DNA of 64,000 bases from Dipetalonema caudispina (taxonomy: Eukaryota > Nematoda > Chromadorea > Rhabditida > Onchocercidae), in the NCBI GenBank assembly GCA_013365325.1, contig JABVXV010000001.1, forward strand, positions 1,240,001 through 1,304,000. Reading direction: 5' to 3'. Below are positions 26,460-39,861 of this stretch, one piece after another. Both the position numbers and the translations under genes were made by a program. Within the stretch, counting starts at the first letter, position 1, and each line of letters begins with the position of its first letter. Below the pieces are notes generated by a model. It searched no databases and was not told where the DNA came from. It saw only the letters and a program-made list of their open reading frames with translations.

Positions 26460-29400
26460 TTTCTTCGGGTCACTTACTTCATTTGCATTTTATCGAACTA
26501 TTAATCCGAGTTGATTTATCGTGGAAAAAATAATTTCATTTCAATCCTCTCTTTCTTATATGTTTTTAGGGGAATTTCGTAGCTTACTGAATTGCTCGAT
26601 TGAAAATTTAATTTATCGTTTAATTACTTTCATGATTACTTTGCTTTCAGAAGTTTGCTTTTATAATGACGAAATAAGCTAAGATTCTTTAAATCTTTAT
26701 TCTCAAAAATGATGACACTTTTGAATGATAGATTTACCGCTTCTGAGAATTCTAATTTGAAAATCACAAGATCTATGAAAAAGTGATAAAAATGCATCCA
26801 TCAGATTGAAAGAGGATATTTCTTTCCATTAATTTCTTTAATTACAAGACAGAAGATTGATGAATGGAGGAGATGAATGTGACATTATCACACTTAATCT
26901 TGATTATTTCATTCATTTAGCCAATAATGACAAAAGTTCAGAGCTATCTATCAGTTAAAACAATATCTTCTTCTTTCTTTCTCTCTCTCTCTCTTCAAAC
27001 AAATCAAACTATTCCTTTAACAGTGCTTCTTTGGCTTATTTATGTTTTCTGCGACACTTTAGTATCCGATGTTTACTGTACTTTTTTCATCCTATCGTAT
27101 TTTCTTCTTTGGATTAAATGGAAACGAAATTTGTAATGATTTAAGTTGCAGATTTCAACATTGAAATTTCAGTGAGATTTTTATAATGATCGAATTACTA
27201 CTTATCCTCTTGTTTGATCTTCAGTGATCGATTTTTGCTGATAAAGAACAAAAGAAAATGAACTTTTACATTAAATTATTTATGCAAACCTTCTTTTATT
27301 TTGTTTTGCGTGCATTATTAATTAATACGTGTTTAAATATCTTTAACTTGAACGGCAAGATCAAAGGGAAAATAATTGAAGATGAAATGAAAGAGAGTTA
27401 GGATAGAGTATAGAAATGAATTGTTCATTGAGTTAATTGTTAAAGAATAGAAAATCTAGAAAAATAGTATAATATTTGGAGAAGTTTTGAGGAAAAAAAT
27501 TAGGTAAGGAAGTATTATGTTACTGGACTGTATCATCTAAACAAAAATTCTCCCATGGTAAGCAAGTATTTGAGTTTAACTCGGGCAGGTGTTGCCTGAT
27601 ATATATTTGCTCTGTAGTAGTAATGTAGAAGGATGGTAGACAAAGCAGGATCCGATAGAAGTGAGATGATAATTAATCATTTGGATGGGAAATTGATCCC
27701 CTCTCATATATATTTCCTATTTCTTCTTAACCCCGATGAATCCTCCAAAAAACAGCTATTTCAATTGGTCAGTTCAATTAATTCATATCAAAATGTGACT
27801 ACTGTTATTGGTAATTTATCTACATAATAAACAAATATCAATGTACATTATTGCCCTGAAGGTGCAATTTTTTTTTTCGATCAAATTCAAAAAAATAAAC
27901 AAATAAATTAAAATAAAAATCTTAATATATCTTATATATGTATGCTCCATATAAAAAAAATCCTTAATATGATTAGAGTTTTATTCTTTGACCTCTAACC
28001 TTTCTATGTCACTCAACGTAGCCAGAATTTTTTTTTTCTAACTTTCTAGTATATCCTTTATATTCTGTTTCCATTAAGTGATACTTCCTGGATTTGTTAG
28101 TTTGATTCGTAGTTTGTTATCAAAAAAAGATTTGAATAAATCAGAAGATGTGAAATATTTATTTATGAAGATTGAATTAACAAATTGTTGTGTAGAATGA
28201 GAGAAAGCTAATGAAACGAATTTCATTGAAGAGAGCGTATGTTGGCTATTCGGGAATTTCTACACCATCTCTACAGATAAAAACATTTGTGTGTCCAATT
28301 TGTTGTACATCTGTTGATCATCACATTTATATGTCTGTTTCTTAAAGTTCTTTTTTTTTTATTCTGTTAAAATTATTAATTAGTAGTCCCGTAATCCTCG
28401 ACATCATTCATAGACTTTTGTTCATTTTTACTTTTGTGGAAATTCTGAGCGCAATCTTTAAAAAAAATTTTGACTGATTATGTAGAGTGACGAATAGTTG
28501 GATATAACAAAGTTAGATATCACTCTACCGCTTACATTATATAACTTTGCAATCATAATTAATTAGTTTATCAAATTGACATAATCGCAAATGATAAACA
28601 AATTTATTATATCTTCAATCATTTTCATGGTAGATCAGATGGAAAGTTTTATCGGTATCGGAATAGGTAGCAAAATCCTTATTTACATATATGGCTGCTG
28701 TGATAATTAATTGCAAAAATTTTCGCTTTATACTTTAAAACTTTGAAAACTATGTCAGTTTTTGAAAAAAAAAACTGAAAAAATCTTAATCCCTGGTTCT
28801 AGGCTTCCCAGTAAGATTGATCATATTTTTCCTTTTTTTTTTCCGACACGATCACATCTAAATATATTCATCGTTATGTGAATAACAGTGAATTTTCAGT
28901 TTTATACGAAGAAAAAAAGTGAAATTTGAAAATGTTTAAGACACAATAAAATAAACTCAAAAGATAGTCAAAAATATGTTTGATTGGTAGATTTTCGGAG
29001 AAGCTTTGCTCGTTCTTTTTTTTTTTGTTGTTGTTTTGTTTTCTCATTTTACGCAACATTCTTATGGCTTCTAAACATTTGGCTATAACCCTAAACAACA
29101 CTTTCCTCTAATATAATTTTGTTGAATGTTTTTAAACTATGACGAAATGCCTCAATTACGATATATGTAAGAAGAATTATAGTGATTTTTTTATTCCCGA
29201 GGAGATTGAAAGTTCTTGGCATTTAATAGTTTCTTGGAAATTCAGAATTCTGCTACAAACTTATTGGGAGATACAGGTAAGAATATTGATAGTTGAGAAT
29301 ATTTGCAGACGAAGACTAAGTGATGAAGGAAGATAATTTAATCTTTTTGTTCAGTCCCTTTATTCAAAAAAAAAAAATATGTGTAATTGTTGATGAATCA

Positions 29401-32400
29401 GAAGGTTTAGGTTCGATCAGGAAATTAAATGGTTGTGCGATGACTGAATAGTTAGGAAGCAACGGATAAGAATGATAGGTTCCCCCGTTCGGAAATTATA
29501 ATTTATAGGAGTTAAGATCGCGGTAGCGGAGAAGATTTATGTTATCATATACCCTTAGTATTGTTCCTTGGTTAAGCATGAAGAATTATCCAGAATGAAA
29601 GCATATAGTTCCAACGAATGGGCAGTAATTTTCTTCATCAATTTTCGGATAATTCTTTGAAATGATCGCATTGGTGGGAAACATATTTCATTTAATCGTT
29701 TTTGGCTGATGTTATCCACCGTCACATTTAGTTTAAGATCACAGATTATCAGTAAGATAATGTGCGTCCATTATTGTCAAACTCTTCTTGCAAAAATTCA
29801 AATTTTTAAGCAACACAAGAAATAAATGGCATCTTGAATTCAGAAATATTCATTGAAAATCAATTGAGTGATGAATGAGAAACAGTTTATAAATTAAGGT
29901 AGTTTTACTATTTTTTTTTTTTTTTTTTTTTGAAGGCATTGAACAAACAAAGTATAAAATTGAGTTTATTAGAAATTATAAAATCAAAGCAAGAAATTAT
30001 TGGAAGAGGAAAATTGATAAGAAATTTTTATTTTGTCTTTAGAATTCTGAAACGTATAAATGTAAAATGTAAAAGAGCTTCTCATTTTTTTTCTCTACAA
30101 CTATTGAGATGAATCCAAACATCTGCCAAGGTCATATTTGAGTTCAAGTTGCAAATAAGCAATGTTTTCACTTCATAGATTAGACTGTAAAAATATGCAA
30201 TTTAATTTTCACTAATGGCTGATTGATAATTGGTGGATTTATGATTCCATTAATTGATGATAGCCAAGCCAAAACATGTCACTAATAATTTTTGGACAAA
30301 AGGTGTGGAAAAAAAATTTATGGTTGCTTTAAATTCTAGCTATTATCATAGCATTATCACCAATATAATTTCACTAAAAGATGATACATGTATTATTTTC
30401 ACACGTTTTAATACGTCCATTTTACGCCATTTCAAGTTTTCTTACGAGAAGCATACAATCCGGTAATGTATTCCGACAAAGATAGTAAGTAACCAAGTAC
30501 TGAAGAATTAGAATAGTTGATATTTTTGTATCTGTTTACAGTAATTTAGAAAGCGTTATGGTAAGTTGAAGTATAATAGGAAATGAAGAAGTAATAATTC
30601 TATTTCAAGAAGTCAAATAATTAGTGGCATAAAATTGATTGATCCAAAAAGTATTATTAATAAATCATTTTTCTTCTTGTTGAAAGCAAATCTTTTCTCT
30701 CATTTCTTTTTTTGGTATTTTCAAAAAAAAAAAAAAAAAAACGCCGGTTAGTTTCATTCATAGATTTGATGGTTTAAAGTAATACACATAATGCACCAAT
30801 AGTTGACAAAATTTTACACTCTTTCTTGACATAGGTTAAATTGCGGAAGAGATAACAGATTTTTTATTATTTCAAATATAAATTCAAGTTAAATTACTAA
30901 GAAATTAAGAAAATTGAGAATGATGATGTGAATAGGAAGAAGAGAAAATTTTCATTGTAAAATCTTAGACAAATGAATTGTTAAGATTTAATGATGTTAG
31001 ATGAATTGTGAGGAATTCTCAGGTAATATTTCGTCCATCTTTACAAACTAACACTTTTAAAAGTGATGCAAAAGAGGGAAAGAACGGAATCTTTTGTTCA
31101 CCTTTGTGATCATATCGATTTCATACCATTCCATCTCTGAACTGTTTCCTTCTGTTAAACAAAAATTGTTGTTAATAGTTGCATGAAAGAATGTAAGAAA
31201 GCTATAATGACACTATCATCGGTTAAATGAAAACATGATATTGGAAATAATGATAAATGTTACGACATTTAACTTTGTTGATTAACTGAACTCAATTACA
31301 TTGTATTGATTTATTTCCTGCAATGAAATCTTTCCCCTCCAATCTATTTTTTTTCCCCCTAAGAAACAGGTGAAAATGAAATAAATTCATTCACAAATAA
31401 ATGAATGAAGCTTTAAACGAAAGATGAGCAACAAACTGAGCGGTTATTTTTCATGCTTATCTATTCATTCCCTTAGATGCCATGCCTATTGTTAAAATGC
31501 ATCTTTGGCTTGTTGTTACGATTTCGTAAAATAGATCCATCCGATAATGCTTTTATAGAGATTGTAAAAAGCTTAGCAATAACAATACCCTTTTGATATG
31601 TATTTGATGAAGAAATGAAATTTGAATGATTTGTATGTCATATCAGATGTCTGTCCATATTGAGAGGGAATTTCTTACAACACTCTCTACCCTTCCATCG
31701 AAATGGATAAGAAAAAGGCAAAGCTACAACAAAAAATGGTGGTGTGCGATAAAAACTGTAAGCGAAAAGGATTGCCGCCACGTCTCTCTTTCAACTGATA
31801 ATTTTATACAGCAACAGAGCATCATTATCAGAGGGAAAGAAGGACGAAAATAAGGAGAAAAAGGATGGATGAATTTCTATCGAAATACTGGTTCGATTAA
31901 AGTTGTGACAAAATTTGACAATTATTATGCTAATTTACATCTTATTCTTCCTTTTCTATTACGTCTAATTTATTAATTCCCAACATGTTGTTATGTTTCT
32001 TTAATATTTTAAAGAAGTTTTACTTTTTAAACGTGCGGAAGTCTGTGTATCCTTTCAATTTACCAATTGATATATGGGATTTGAGCTATCCGATCGTCAC
32101 ACGGTAGTGTTAGCAGTCTTCTCCGTGGCATATTTATTGCAATTATTATATTTCTATTCCATCAATAAAGTATGAATTGTAGTTGTTGTGAACCGTAGGA
32201 TTTATATTTTCATATTCCTCTACCGGAATTGTAATTAATTGCAATCAAACGATAAGTAGTAGTTCCTTTATGATAAGACAAACAATATTCGATGGTTTCT
32301 AAATCATCCCAAAACTATTCGTGTACAAAATTGAATAGTGTAAAATTGTAACGAAAAGATTTTGTTATTCTTCAGATATTATCTTTGAATAGAATAAGCA

Positions 32401-32724
32401 ATTATCAATTATTATCAGTGATAACCGTTTTCAATGAATGCTATAAATTCTTATCAAAATGATTCATTCTTGATACTCTTATAATTCTCGTAATTGTTTA
32501 ATTTATTTCATTTAATGATAATTTCAACACTATACTGATAACGTATTATAATGAATAAAGGAACTTTTTGTAAGAGATGAGAGATCGATCAAAAGGTTTT
32601 AAATTGACAACAAACGATGTATTATATATATATATATTGTCTGTTCCTTAGTCCAAATAATAAATTTCCCTTTTGGATATCAAATATTGGCCATATAAGT
32701 GAGAATATTGCAGGCAAGAGTAAA

Positions 32725-32791
32725 CATACACACATACACACATACCACATACACACACACACACATACACATACATACACATACACGCACA
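32725..32791. repeat. CA-rich microsatellite
   Basis: CACA units interrupted by CATA and CACG run for about 67 bp, directly abutting a GC-rich block at about 32800-32930. Both strands stay open across it, giving spurious Thr/His or Cys/Val-rich frames that are not genes. Confidence 0.9.
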
Positions 32792-32799
32792 GACAAGCG

Positions 32800-32930
32800 G
32801 AAGATTTTATGGGCGGAGTAGAAGGGGTTTGCTTACGCCGCCGCGGTGCTCTGATGGCGATGATTGGTAACCGAGCGTTGAGCACTGTCGCAATGTTCTG
32901 CGAGGTTTAGAGGTTCCATCACTCGCTCGC
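32800..32930 (+). promoter_or_regulatory. CpG-rich block, candidate Frizzled promoter or 5' exon
   Basis: This stretch is far more GC-rich than its surroundings and holds many CpG dinucleotides, a GGGCGG box near 32811 and GCCGCCGCGG near 32840. It lies about 0.95 kb upstream of the Frizzled start codon. GCGAG followed by GTTTAG near 32900 could be a 5' UTR donor paired with the TTTTCAG acceptor at 33771-33777. The promoter role is inferred. Confidence 0.4.
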
Positions 32931-33770
32931 TTTAATTTATAATCATTCCGCTTAAATGAATAATAATGATTCCTTAATATGATACGGTAAACTTACCTAT
33001 CCTATCGAATTATTTTCTGTAAGCTATCTCTCCAATCCATTTGGTAAAAAATGATTGTAAATTTAATTCAATTTAATCAATTTAAATGAATATATATACT
33101 GTTTGATTGAGTATTAAATAATGATCCAAATATTTGCTTAAATAGCTATTTATGAAAATTTTGGAACTTTTTGTATTAGTAGTACCAACGTGAAAATATC
33201 CGTTACCATTGAAAGTTATTATTTATTTATTAAGTTGAATAATTAAATGGTACTTCTTTATTACTTAATTTCCCATTTTTTCATCCTTTTCCTTAAATTA
33301 TGTTTACATTTTTGATCTAAATTATGCGAATTTTTCGACAATTTTTTGAGAGAGGAAAATTTAGAAATGTTAATTACTCCTTCTATCTCTCTTTCTCTTC
33401 CTCTCTCTCTCTCTCTTTCTCTTATTACCGTTTGTATTTTATTGCTTGTACCGATAAATGCGATGTTTTCATTTACATTTCAAATTTATGAAAGAATCAA
33501 CCATAAATTAAATTAATTAATCTTGTTTAGTTCACTTAGCAAGGTACACTGCAAAATGCTGGCCAAGGAATTTTACTTATCATAAATGAAACTGGCCTGA
33601 TAGTTCTAGTGTCATATTTAGCAGTTATTTTGTCAAAAAAAAAAAAAAAAATTCCCTTCTCCGGAAAGAAAAAATTCCCGCAACTTTCTTACACTTCATT
33701 GAATATCTGTGCTACTTTATTCATTCATTCATCTGGAATTCGAAATAATTTGCATATTTTGAGCAACACT

Positions 33771-33777
33771 TTTTCAG
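33771..33777 (+). promoter_or_regulatory. candidate trans-splice or 5'UTR acceptor of Frizzled gene
   Basis: TTTTCAG is a near-consensus nematode acceptor 75 nt upstream of the Frizzled ATG, with a second CAG six nt later. It could receive a spliced leader or join a non-coding first exon. Confidence 0.4.
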
Positions 33778-33852
33778 ATTTCAGATTGTTGTAACTCGGA
33801 GGGTAATTTCGACATTATCCGGTGAAGAAGTGCCTCATTGAACGGCCAGTCG

Positions 33853-36800
33853 ATGTTATTGCGAAGCACAACAAATCAACCATCCTATCATTATTTCACA
33901 TTTGCCTCATTATCATTATTATTATTATTACTTCTATTATGCGCTAAACAAGTTACAGCATCAATTTTCGAACAGGTTTTGAAATTTAACAAATTTATAC
34001 CAGTTTGTAAGAGGAATAGAGAATAGAAAAAGTAGTTACTTTTATTTGAACCTTCTTTAATTTTACGAAACTATTGTAGAAGTTTTGATCGGATTTCAAA
34101 GGCCACTTTAAATTAATCGTCAATTTTTACGTTTGCTTTTAAATTTCAATTAACTTGAAATTTCAGGCTAGTCGAAGCCGCTGTGAGCCAATCGAAATTC
34201 CATTATGTAAAGATATCCCATACAAATATACTTATTTCCCAAATTCGCTGTTACAGCCTGATCAACAAAGTGTTAGTTTTTCGCAGAAAACATTGTTACA
34301 TTTTTCAAATTTAGTTAATATCAAAAAGTACCAGAAAACTGACACGTCTTAAATTCAATTTTCAAATCTTTAAGTTCTCTTTATGATCCTGTTTTTCTTA
34401 CAAATGCCAACAAATATGAATAGCATTAAAATATCAATGATCTAATCTGCCTTGATCTGTCTAAATCATTTCTGAACATTTCGGAATTTTCCACGAACGT
34501 TACAATAATCTTCGAAAAAAGAAAAAAACTTTTTCGGTAATACAGTCATGAAATATTCATAAAATGGTATTTCTTCTTGCTATTTTAGTTACAAACCCAA
34601 ACGGAGCACTTTAAACCGTTAATCAAAACGAATTGCAATCCACACATCAAATTTTTTATATGTAGCGTATTTGCACCAATGTGTCCGGAACATATGCCGC
34701 AAGCGGTAACGAGCTGCCGATCCGTGTGCGAAGAGGTAATAATTAGTCACTTCTCATGAATAAATTTAATAATAATTTGAATCCATCAAATGGTCATGAT
34801 TTTAAGTCTCCCAACTTTAATTTTGTTATGTTTTATAGGACTTTGATTGCTTCTTATTACATCAAATGATCGTACTATAAGAATAAGAAATTGAAATTGA
34901 CTTAATTACTAAACATGCCAATATCATTTCATTTTAGGGAATCTCAGGCTCAAATATCCTTCATCAAAGACTGTCAAATTTTCATCATTTTTCAGAAAAA
35001 GAAAAGTTATAATTCCAAAGAATTTCTGAGTTATTGTGAGGAATTTTTTAAAATATTTTCATTTCTATCTTCCTTTCTTTCTCTCTCTCTCTCTCTCTCT
35101 CCTCTTCATATTTTTATTAAGTTTCTTCGGATTATGCCTAGGGAAATGTTTTTCATCATAATGTTCAGGAAATGATTCCCATTAATACTGGTCTGTACCA
35201 TTTGTCACCATAACATTAAACATTAATATATATACATTTAATTTTTCGTTGAATATAAAATTAACTAAAAAAATTTTTGTTATGACCTATATATTATGCA
35301 AAAAATGTGCTTTTTCAACATAGCATACGATACTTCCAAAAATGACAATAATATAACATTTCTTTTTGTTAACTTATGTAAAGGATTGAATTTTATATCA
35401 ATTATGAACTAATTATTACATGGAAGAGGACATTTCTGAAATCATTCATTAAAATCATTCGTGAAATATTTTAAAAATAATTCCTTAAGAAATTTATTTC
35501 ATTTGGCCTATTCAAATACGATCAACTTTCCTTCTTCTTTTCTTGTCCCATTTTTGTCATTTTTAGTTTCATTTCAAACTGCACTTTTGCAGATGAAACA
35601 GCCTTCTTCTCTAATAAATTTTGAGTTAATGGCATTGGAAGTAGCAGCAATCCAAGTGTAGCAGCACATCGTATCTTTTCTTCTTTCCTTTTTTTTTTTT
35701 CCTTTTTTTTTTTTTTTTTTCTTTTCTTGTCATCGGATCACATCAAAGTGCCTCAAACTATTTTATTTATTTCACCCAACTTCTCTCCTTTGGTCTTTCC
35801 TTCCTTTCTTATGATGAAATGTTTCCCTTTTTTTTTTTTTTTTTATTTCAATCCCAGAAAAATAAATCAATGTTCAATCTATTTCAATCTATTGAATGCA
35901 GAGAAAAAGAGAGTATCAAACAGTTAAAAGAGTTTCAAATATTTATGAAAAAGTTCAGAGTTAACAATTTTCAAATGGTACATATTAATAGGAATGAAAT
36001 TGTAATGGTTAAACATTAAGCTATTCATAAGTAGTTGAATAATAAGCATAAAACATAAGTAAATTAAATAATACAAATAAATTCTTATTTAATTATTCGA
36101 GTAGAACTTATTTATTATAATTAAATAAGATGTACCAAAATATCTTTCATGTATGTAAGAGGGCTGAATCTTAATGGTTGATGAATTTTGCATCTTATTT
36201 TTATTAGCAAAAAAAAAATGCCCGATTTTTATGGCTTACGCTTATTTCTATAAAATAATATAAAGAGATGAATCGGCCTTAATCTTAACTACTAATACCT
36301 TTTGGGCTATTATGGGAATCATTTAATTCGTTTTGCCAAATTTTCAACAAATTACACCTTCGATTTGAAAAGTTACAAGCTTAAAAAAGGTACGATTACA
36401 CCCTAATTTTGGTTTAGATTCATTTTAAAATTTGAAATAGCTCTCTATTGTTAAATTGTCACGTTAACGCGTAGTGATTCACGTGCTACTAATATAGATA
36501 ACTTCGAGATTCAATGTGAAATTTTAGATGAAATTGTAATTCTTTTCAAAAAAAAAAAGAAAAAAAGAATGATGTAAAATTTATAAGTAAAATAGACGAT
36601 TGCAATTTAAGATATTTACAGAAAATTGCTGAAATATTTATTGATCATCATTTTGAATAGGTCGACTTTTAGTGCGAATAGTAGTAGTAATATATAGGAC
36701 GAAGGGTGAAAGCGGCGACAACATCATCGCGCCAGAATCAATAGGGACGATCTTATTGCCCATTTTACAACCTTCAATACCCGAGCGATGAAATGAAACT

Positions 36801-39800
36801 CATCAGATGTTGAAAATGTTTTCAACCGTTATCCTATTTCAGTTATGAAGAGTTGAAATTTTTGATTTTAGTGAAATAAATTTGATAATAGTGGGTTAGC
36901 CGAGATATTATCATATTTGATGATTGACATAGTTAGCTTTTCATCTATTTCAGAAAATAATTAAAAGGAAAAATTCTCTGTTTGTGTGTGTGTGTGTAGC
37001 CAATCGTAACTATCGTCATAATTTAGTCATACTTATACTTTCAATTTTTACAACAGAGAAAAGTTAAAATTCTGTGATAAATTGAAAAATTTAATAATTA
37101 TTATCTAAATTTTCATGAACTCTTTAACGTTAAGATTTGCAAAATTTTCGCTATATAATTTGGAATGTTTCAATTTGTTTCAATATCGGAGATTATTCAT
37201 TTGAATTTTTTTTTAGTAAATTAAACCATTTACTTTTTTATGAAACTTTGTTATTGTGAATTATTTTTTTATTCAAATCTTTGTCTACGGATTGATCCAT
37301 TTAAGTAGACAGTAAGCAAATAACAGGTGTGACAGGATAAGCAAGCAGGTGGTTGAATGGTGGGCAGGAAGATTCGGAAGACTTGGAAAGGTCACCATTA
37401 GCATTACTGTGTTTGCCATTCGTTTTTGGTCTGGAACTGTTAGTTACTCTCACCGTAAATATTTGAAATTGTTTCGAAGATCTCTTAAGTCTCTTACCTC
37501 TTTTAAATTTGAATTTAATAATTTCTGTATTATTGTCCAGATAGAGTGTAGTTTAATAAGAAAACTGAATAAGTCAGAGTTAGGAGAGAAGTCAGAAGCA
37601 GTCCTTATCAATTTTGAATTAAACAGTGTTACTGAATCAATTTAAACTTGATCTGAAGGATAGATTAAGCTTAATAGGATTGTTTAAAATCTTTCTTTTT
37701 ATACAGTCAATATATCAATTCGTTGTTCTGCTATCACTAAAGGTTGCGTATCATAAAATAAATCAACCGTCATCTTGACCTAATAACATTTAAGTATTTC
37801 AATACAAAAAGACATTAGCGTTCTTGAAGACAGTTATACTCTTTACTCATCAACATTTTCAGATTTTTGTTTCTACTTTAAATGTCCACTCAATTTTCAA
37901 ATTTTCTCAGGTTAAGCGAGATTGCGTTTCAATTTTACTAGAATTCGGGATCGACTGGCCTGAACCGTTAAATTGCAGCCGATTTCCGGAAGCACCAAAT
38001 TTGTGTATGAAACCAACCAACGACCAGAATAGTTATCTGGGGCCAGAGTAAGTTTAGTTTGATTCGGAATATTTTGATATTTGTATCGTAACACTGTTTA
38101 GAAGAGATCGCTTAATTGCTTAAAATTTTGAACTGATCAGTTATCAGCTATCATGTCTTCATCAGTTCAGTATTTATAATTATTCATTACTCGACGTGAA
38201 AGCCAATTTATAAATCTTTTTTTTTGTGCTTTTTAAATAACTTTCATAGCTTTCACCAAACTTCACTCTTTTTCATAACTAATAATTTACTCTGTTTAGC
38301 ACTTATTATAATAAATTAATCTTATTTTTCCTCCCTAACTTTGACAGTATTATCATTCATTTTGATTCGAATTTGATGAGGTAATCCTTGTCGGACCTTA
38401 TCGTTAGGGTTTCAGATCAGAAATTTTGACCTGAATTTTTTAAACTCAGGAAAATAAGGGTTAGTACTCTTCTCTTACTGTTGATTCTTTAATTTCTAAT
38501 TTTTGATCTCTTATCAGGTTTAATGATCTAATCTTTATAATTTAATAATTCTTTTTTTCTTTTGGAGTCAGAAAATTTCCTTCAATCAATTTCAAAAAAT
38601 TTCAAATTTTCGTTAATTTCCTGTGTTCTTTCTTTTATGTGTTGCGTTAATTGGTATCAATTGAAATCTTTCATTTATCAGCCGTTTATTATGTCAAATA
38701 ATGCTCCGTTAAAGCTATTATTACGCTAATTTCTAGCAAACTTCATGATTAATCGAAGACTGTTGCACATTTTTACTTCCAATCTAAAATAGGCTTGGCT
38801 GTTTACTCCAAGCTGATACTGTTCACTTCCATATTTAAATAATTTGTATCGTCTTGGCTGTTTTGATCTGAAACAAAATTCATATTACTGTAACCGTGAA
38901 ACAGCATAAAAAGTTTTGTTATTTTTAGACAATTTGATACGGATCATCGAGAGCCAGTAGCAAGTCTAGAAGGACGAATATTTTCTAAAACGATGACATC
39001 TTGTCCACATGATCTGGTTAATTTGGATCCTACTGATCGTCGTGGTTTATGCGTTTTTCAATGTAATCGTGAAGGAATGTTCGATGTTTCCAAGAAAGAA
39101 TTCGCTCGATTTTGGATGCTTTTATGGGCTTCCATTAATCTTGGTATTACCGCTTTTACTGTTTTTACATTTATCATTGATCGACAACGTTTCCGTTTTC
39201 CTGAAAGGTTAGTCAATCCTTTTTTTTTTTTCGTTTCAAAATTCATTTTTCAAATGGATATACCATTGAAATTCTCTTTCATTATATATTTTTAAAATTT
39301 GTAGATAGTTTTTAGATAACTTCAGTTTAAGATATGAAATTTTGAAGGAAAAAATGGATGTTTCTCAACCAATTGGATAAAATGCTTCATGGAGAGCACT
39401 TTTATCCCATCATTTTTTTTCCTCCTTTCTTCCATTAGTTCCATCTTCAAGAGCAGATTGGTCAATAAATAACGATTTTGATATTTGAATTTATGCTATG
39501 CTAATAATCCTATTGCATGTAAAGCAAAATTTATCTTTCAATCGTCTTGGTAATATGTTGTGCCAGTTTCACCGAACAAATAAAACCGAAAAAAAAAAAA
39601 ACAGGACTGTTTCATTAAATTTTTTCTTTTTTTCTTTTAAATTTTCGTATGGTATGAGGAAAGATAAATAATATGCTTGTGAGTCATTCATATTAGCTTT
39701 CCCTTAGAGACTAAAAAAGGGATTTTTTTTTTTTTAATTGCTTCAAAAAATTAACGGTTTCCGTAAGCTCTTTTTTCTTTATGGGAACTCATAAGAATCT

Positions 39801-39818
39801 TATGTATTTTATAAAGAT

Positions 39819-39861
<43 letters not shown>

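Larger units (their letters stand above)
24296..33852. other. 9.5-kb intergenic region
   Basis: No gene is supported. Short open frames here are AT-rich, lack splice partners and show no recognisable motif. The region holds CT runs near 26441-26459 and 26981-26994, several poly(T) tracts, a CA microsatellite at 32725-32791 and a CpG-rich block right after it that may be a promoter for the Frizzled gene. The 3' UTR of the DAXX-like gene takes the first part. Confidence 0.65.

Noticed and set aside
27633..27827. 64-codon plus-strand frame in the 9.5-kb intergenic region
   Set aside because: It has an ATG and fairly normal composition, but no splice partner, no recognisable motif and no neighbouring coding signal.
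31626..31853. 75-codon plus-strand frame
   Set aside because: It has no family signature or splice context; similar-length open frames are expected by chance in this region.
32617..32910. Open frames on both strands across the CA repeat
   Set aside because: The repeat itself keeps all frames open (Thr/His on plus, Cys/Val on minus). No start, splice or domain evidence.
37349..37645. 98-codon plus-strand frame in Frizzled intron 3
   Set aside because: It lies wholly in the intron before the exon at 37911. Splicing it in would disrupt the CRD, and only its first third has normal composition.
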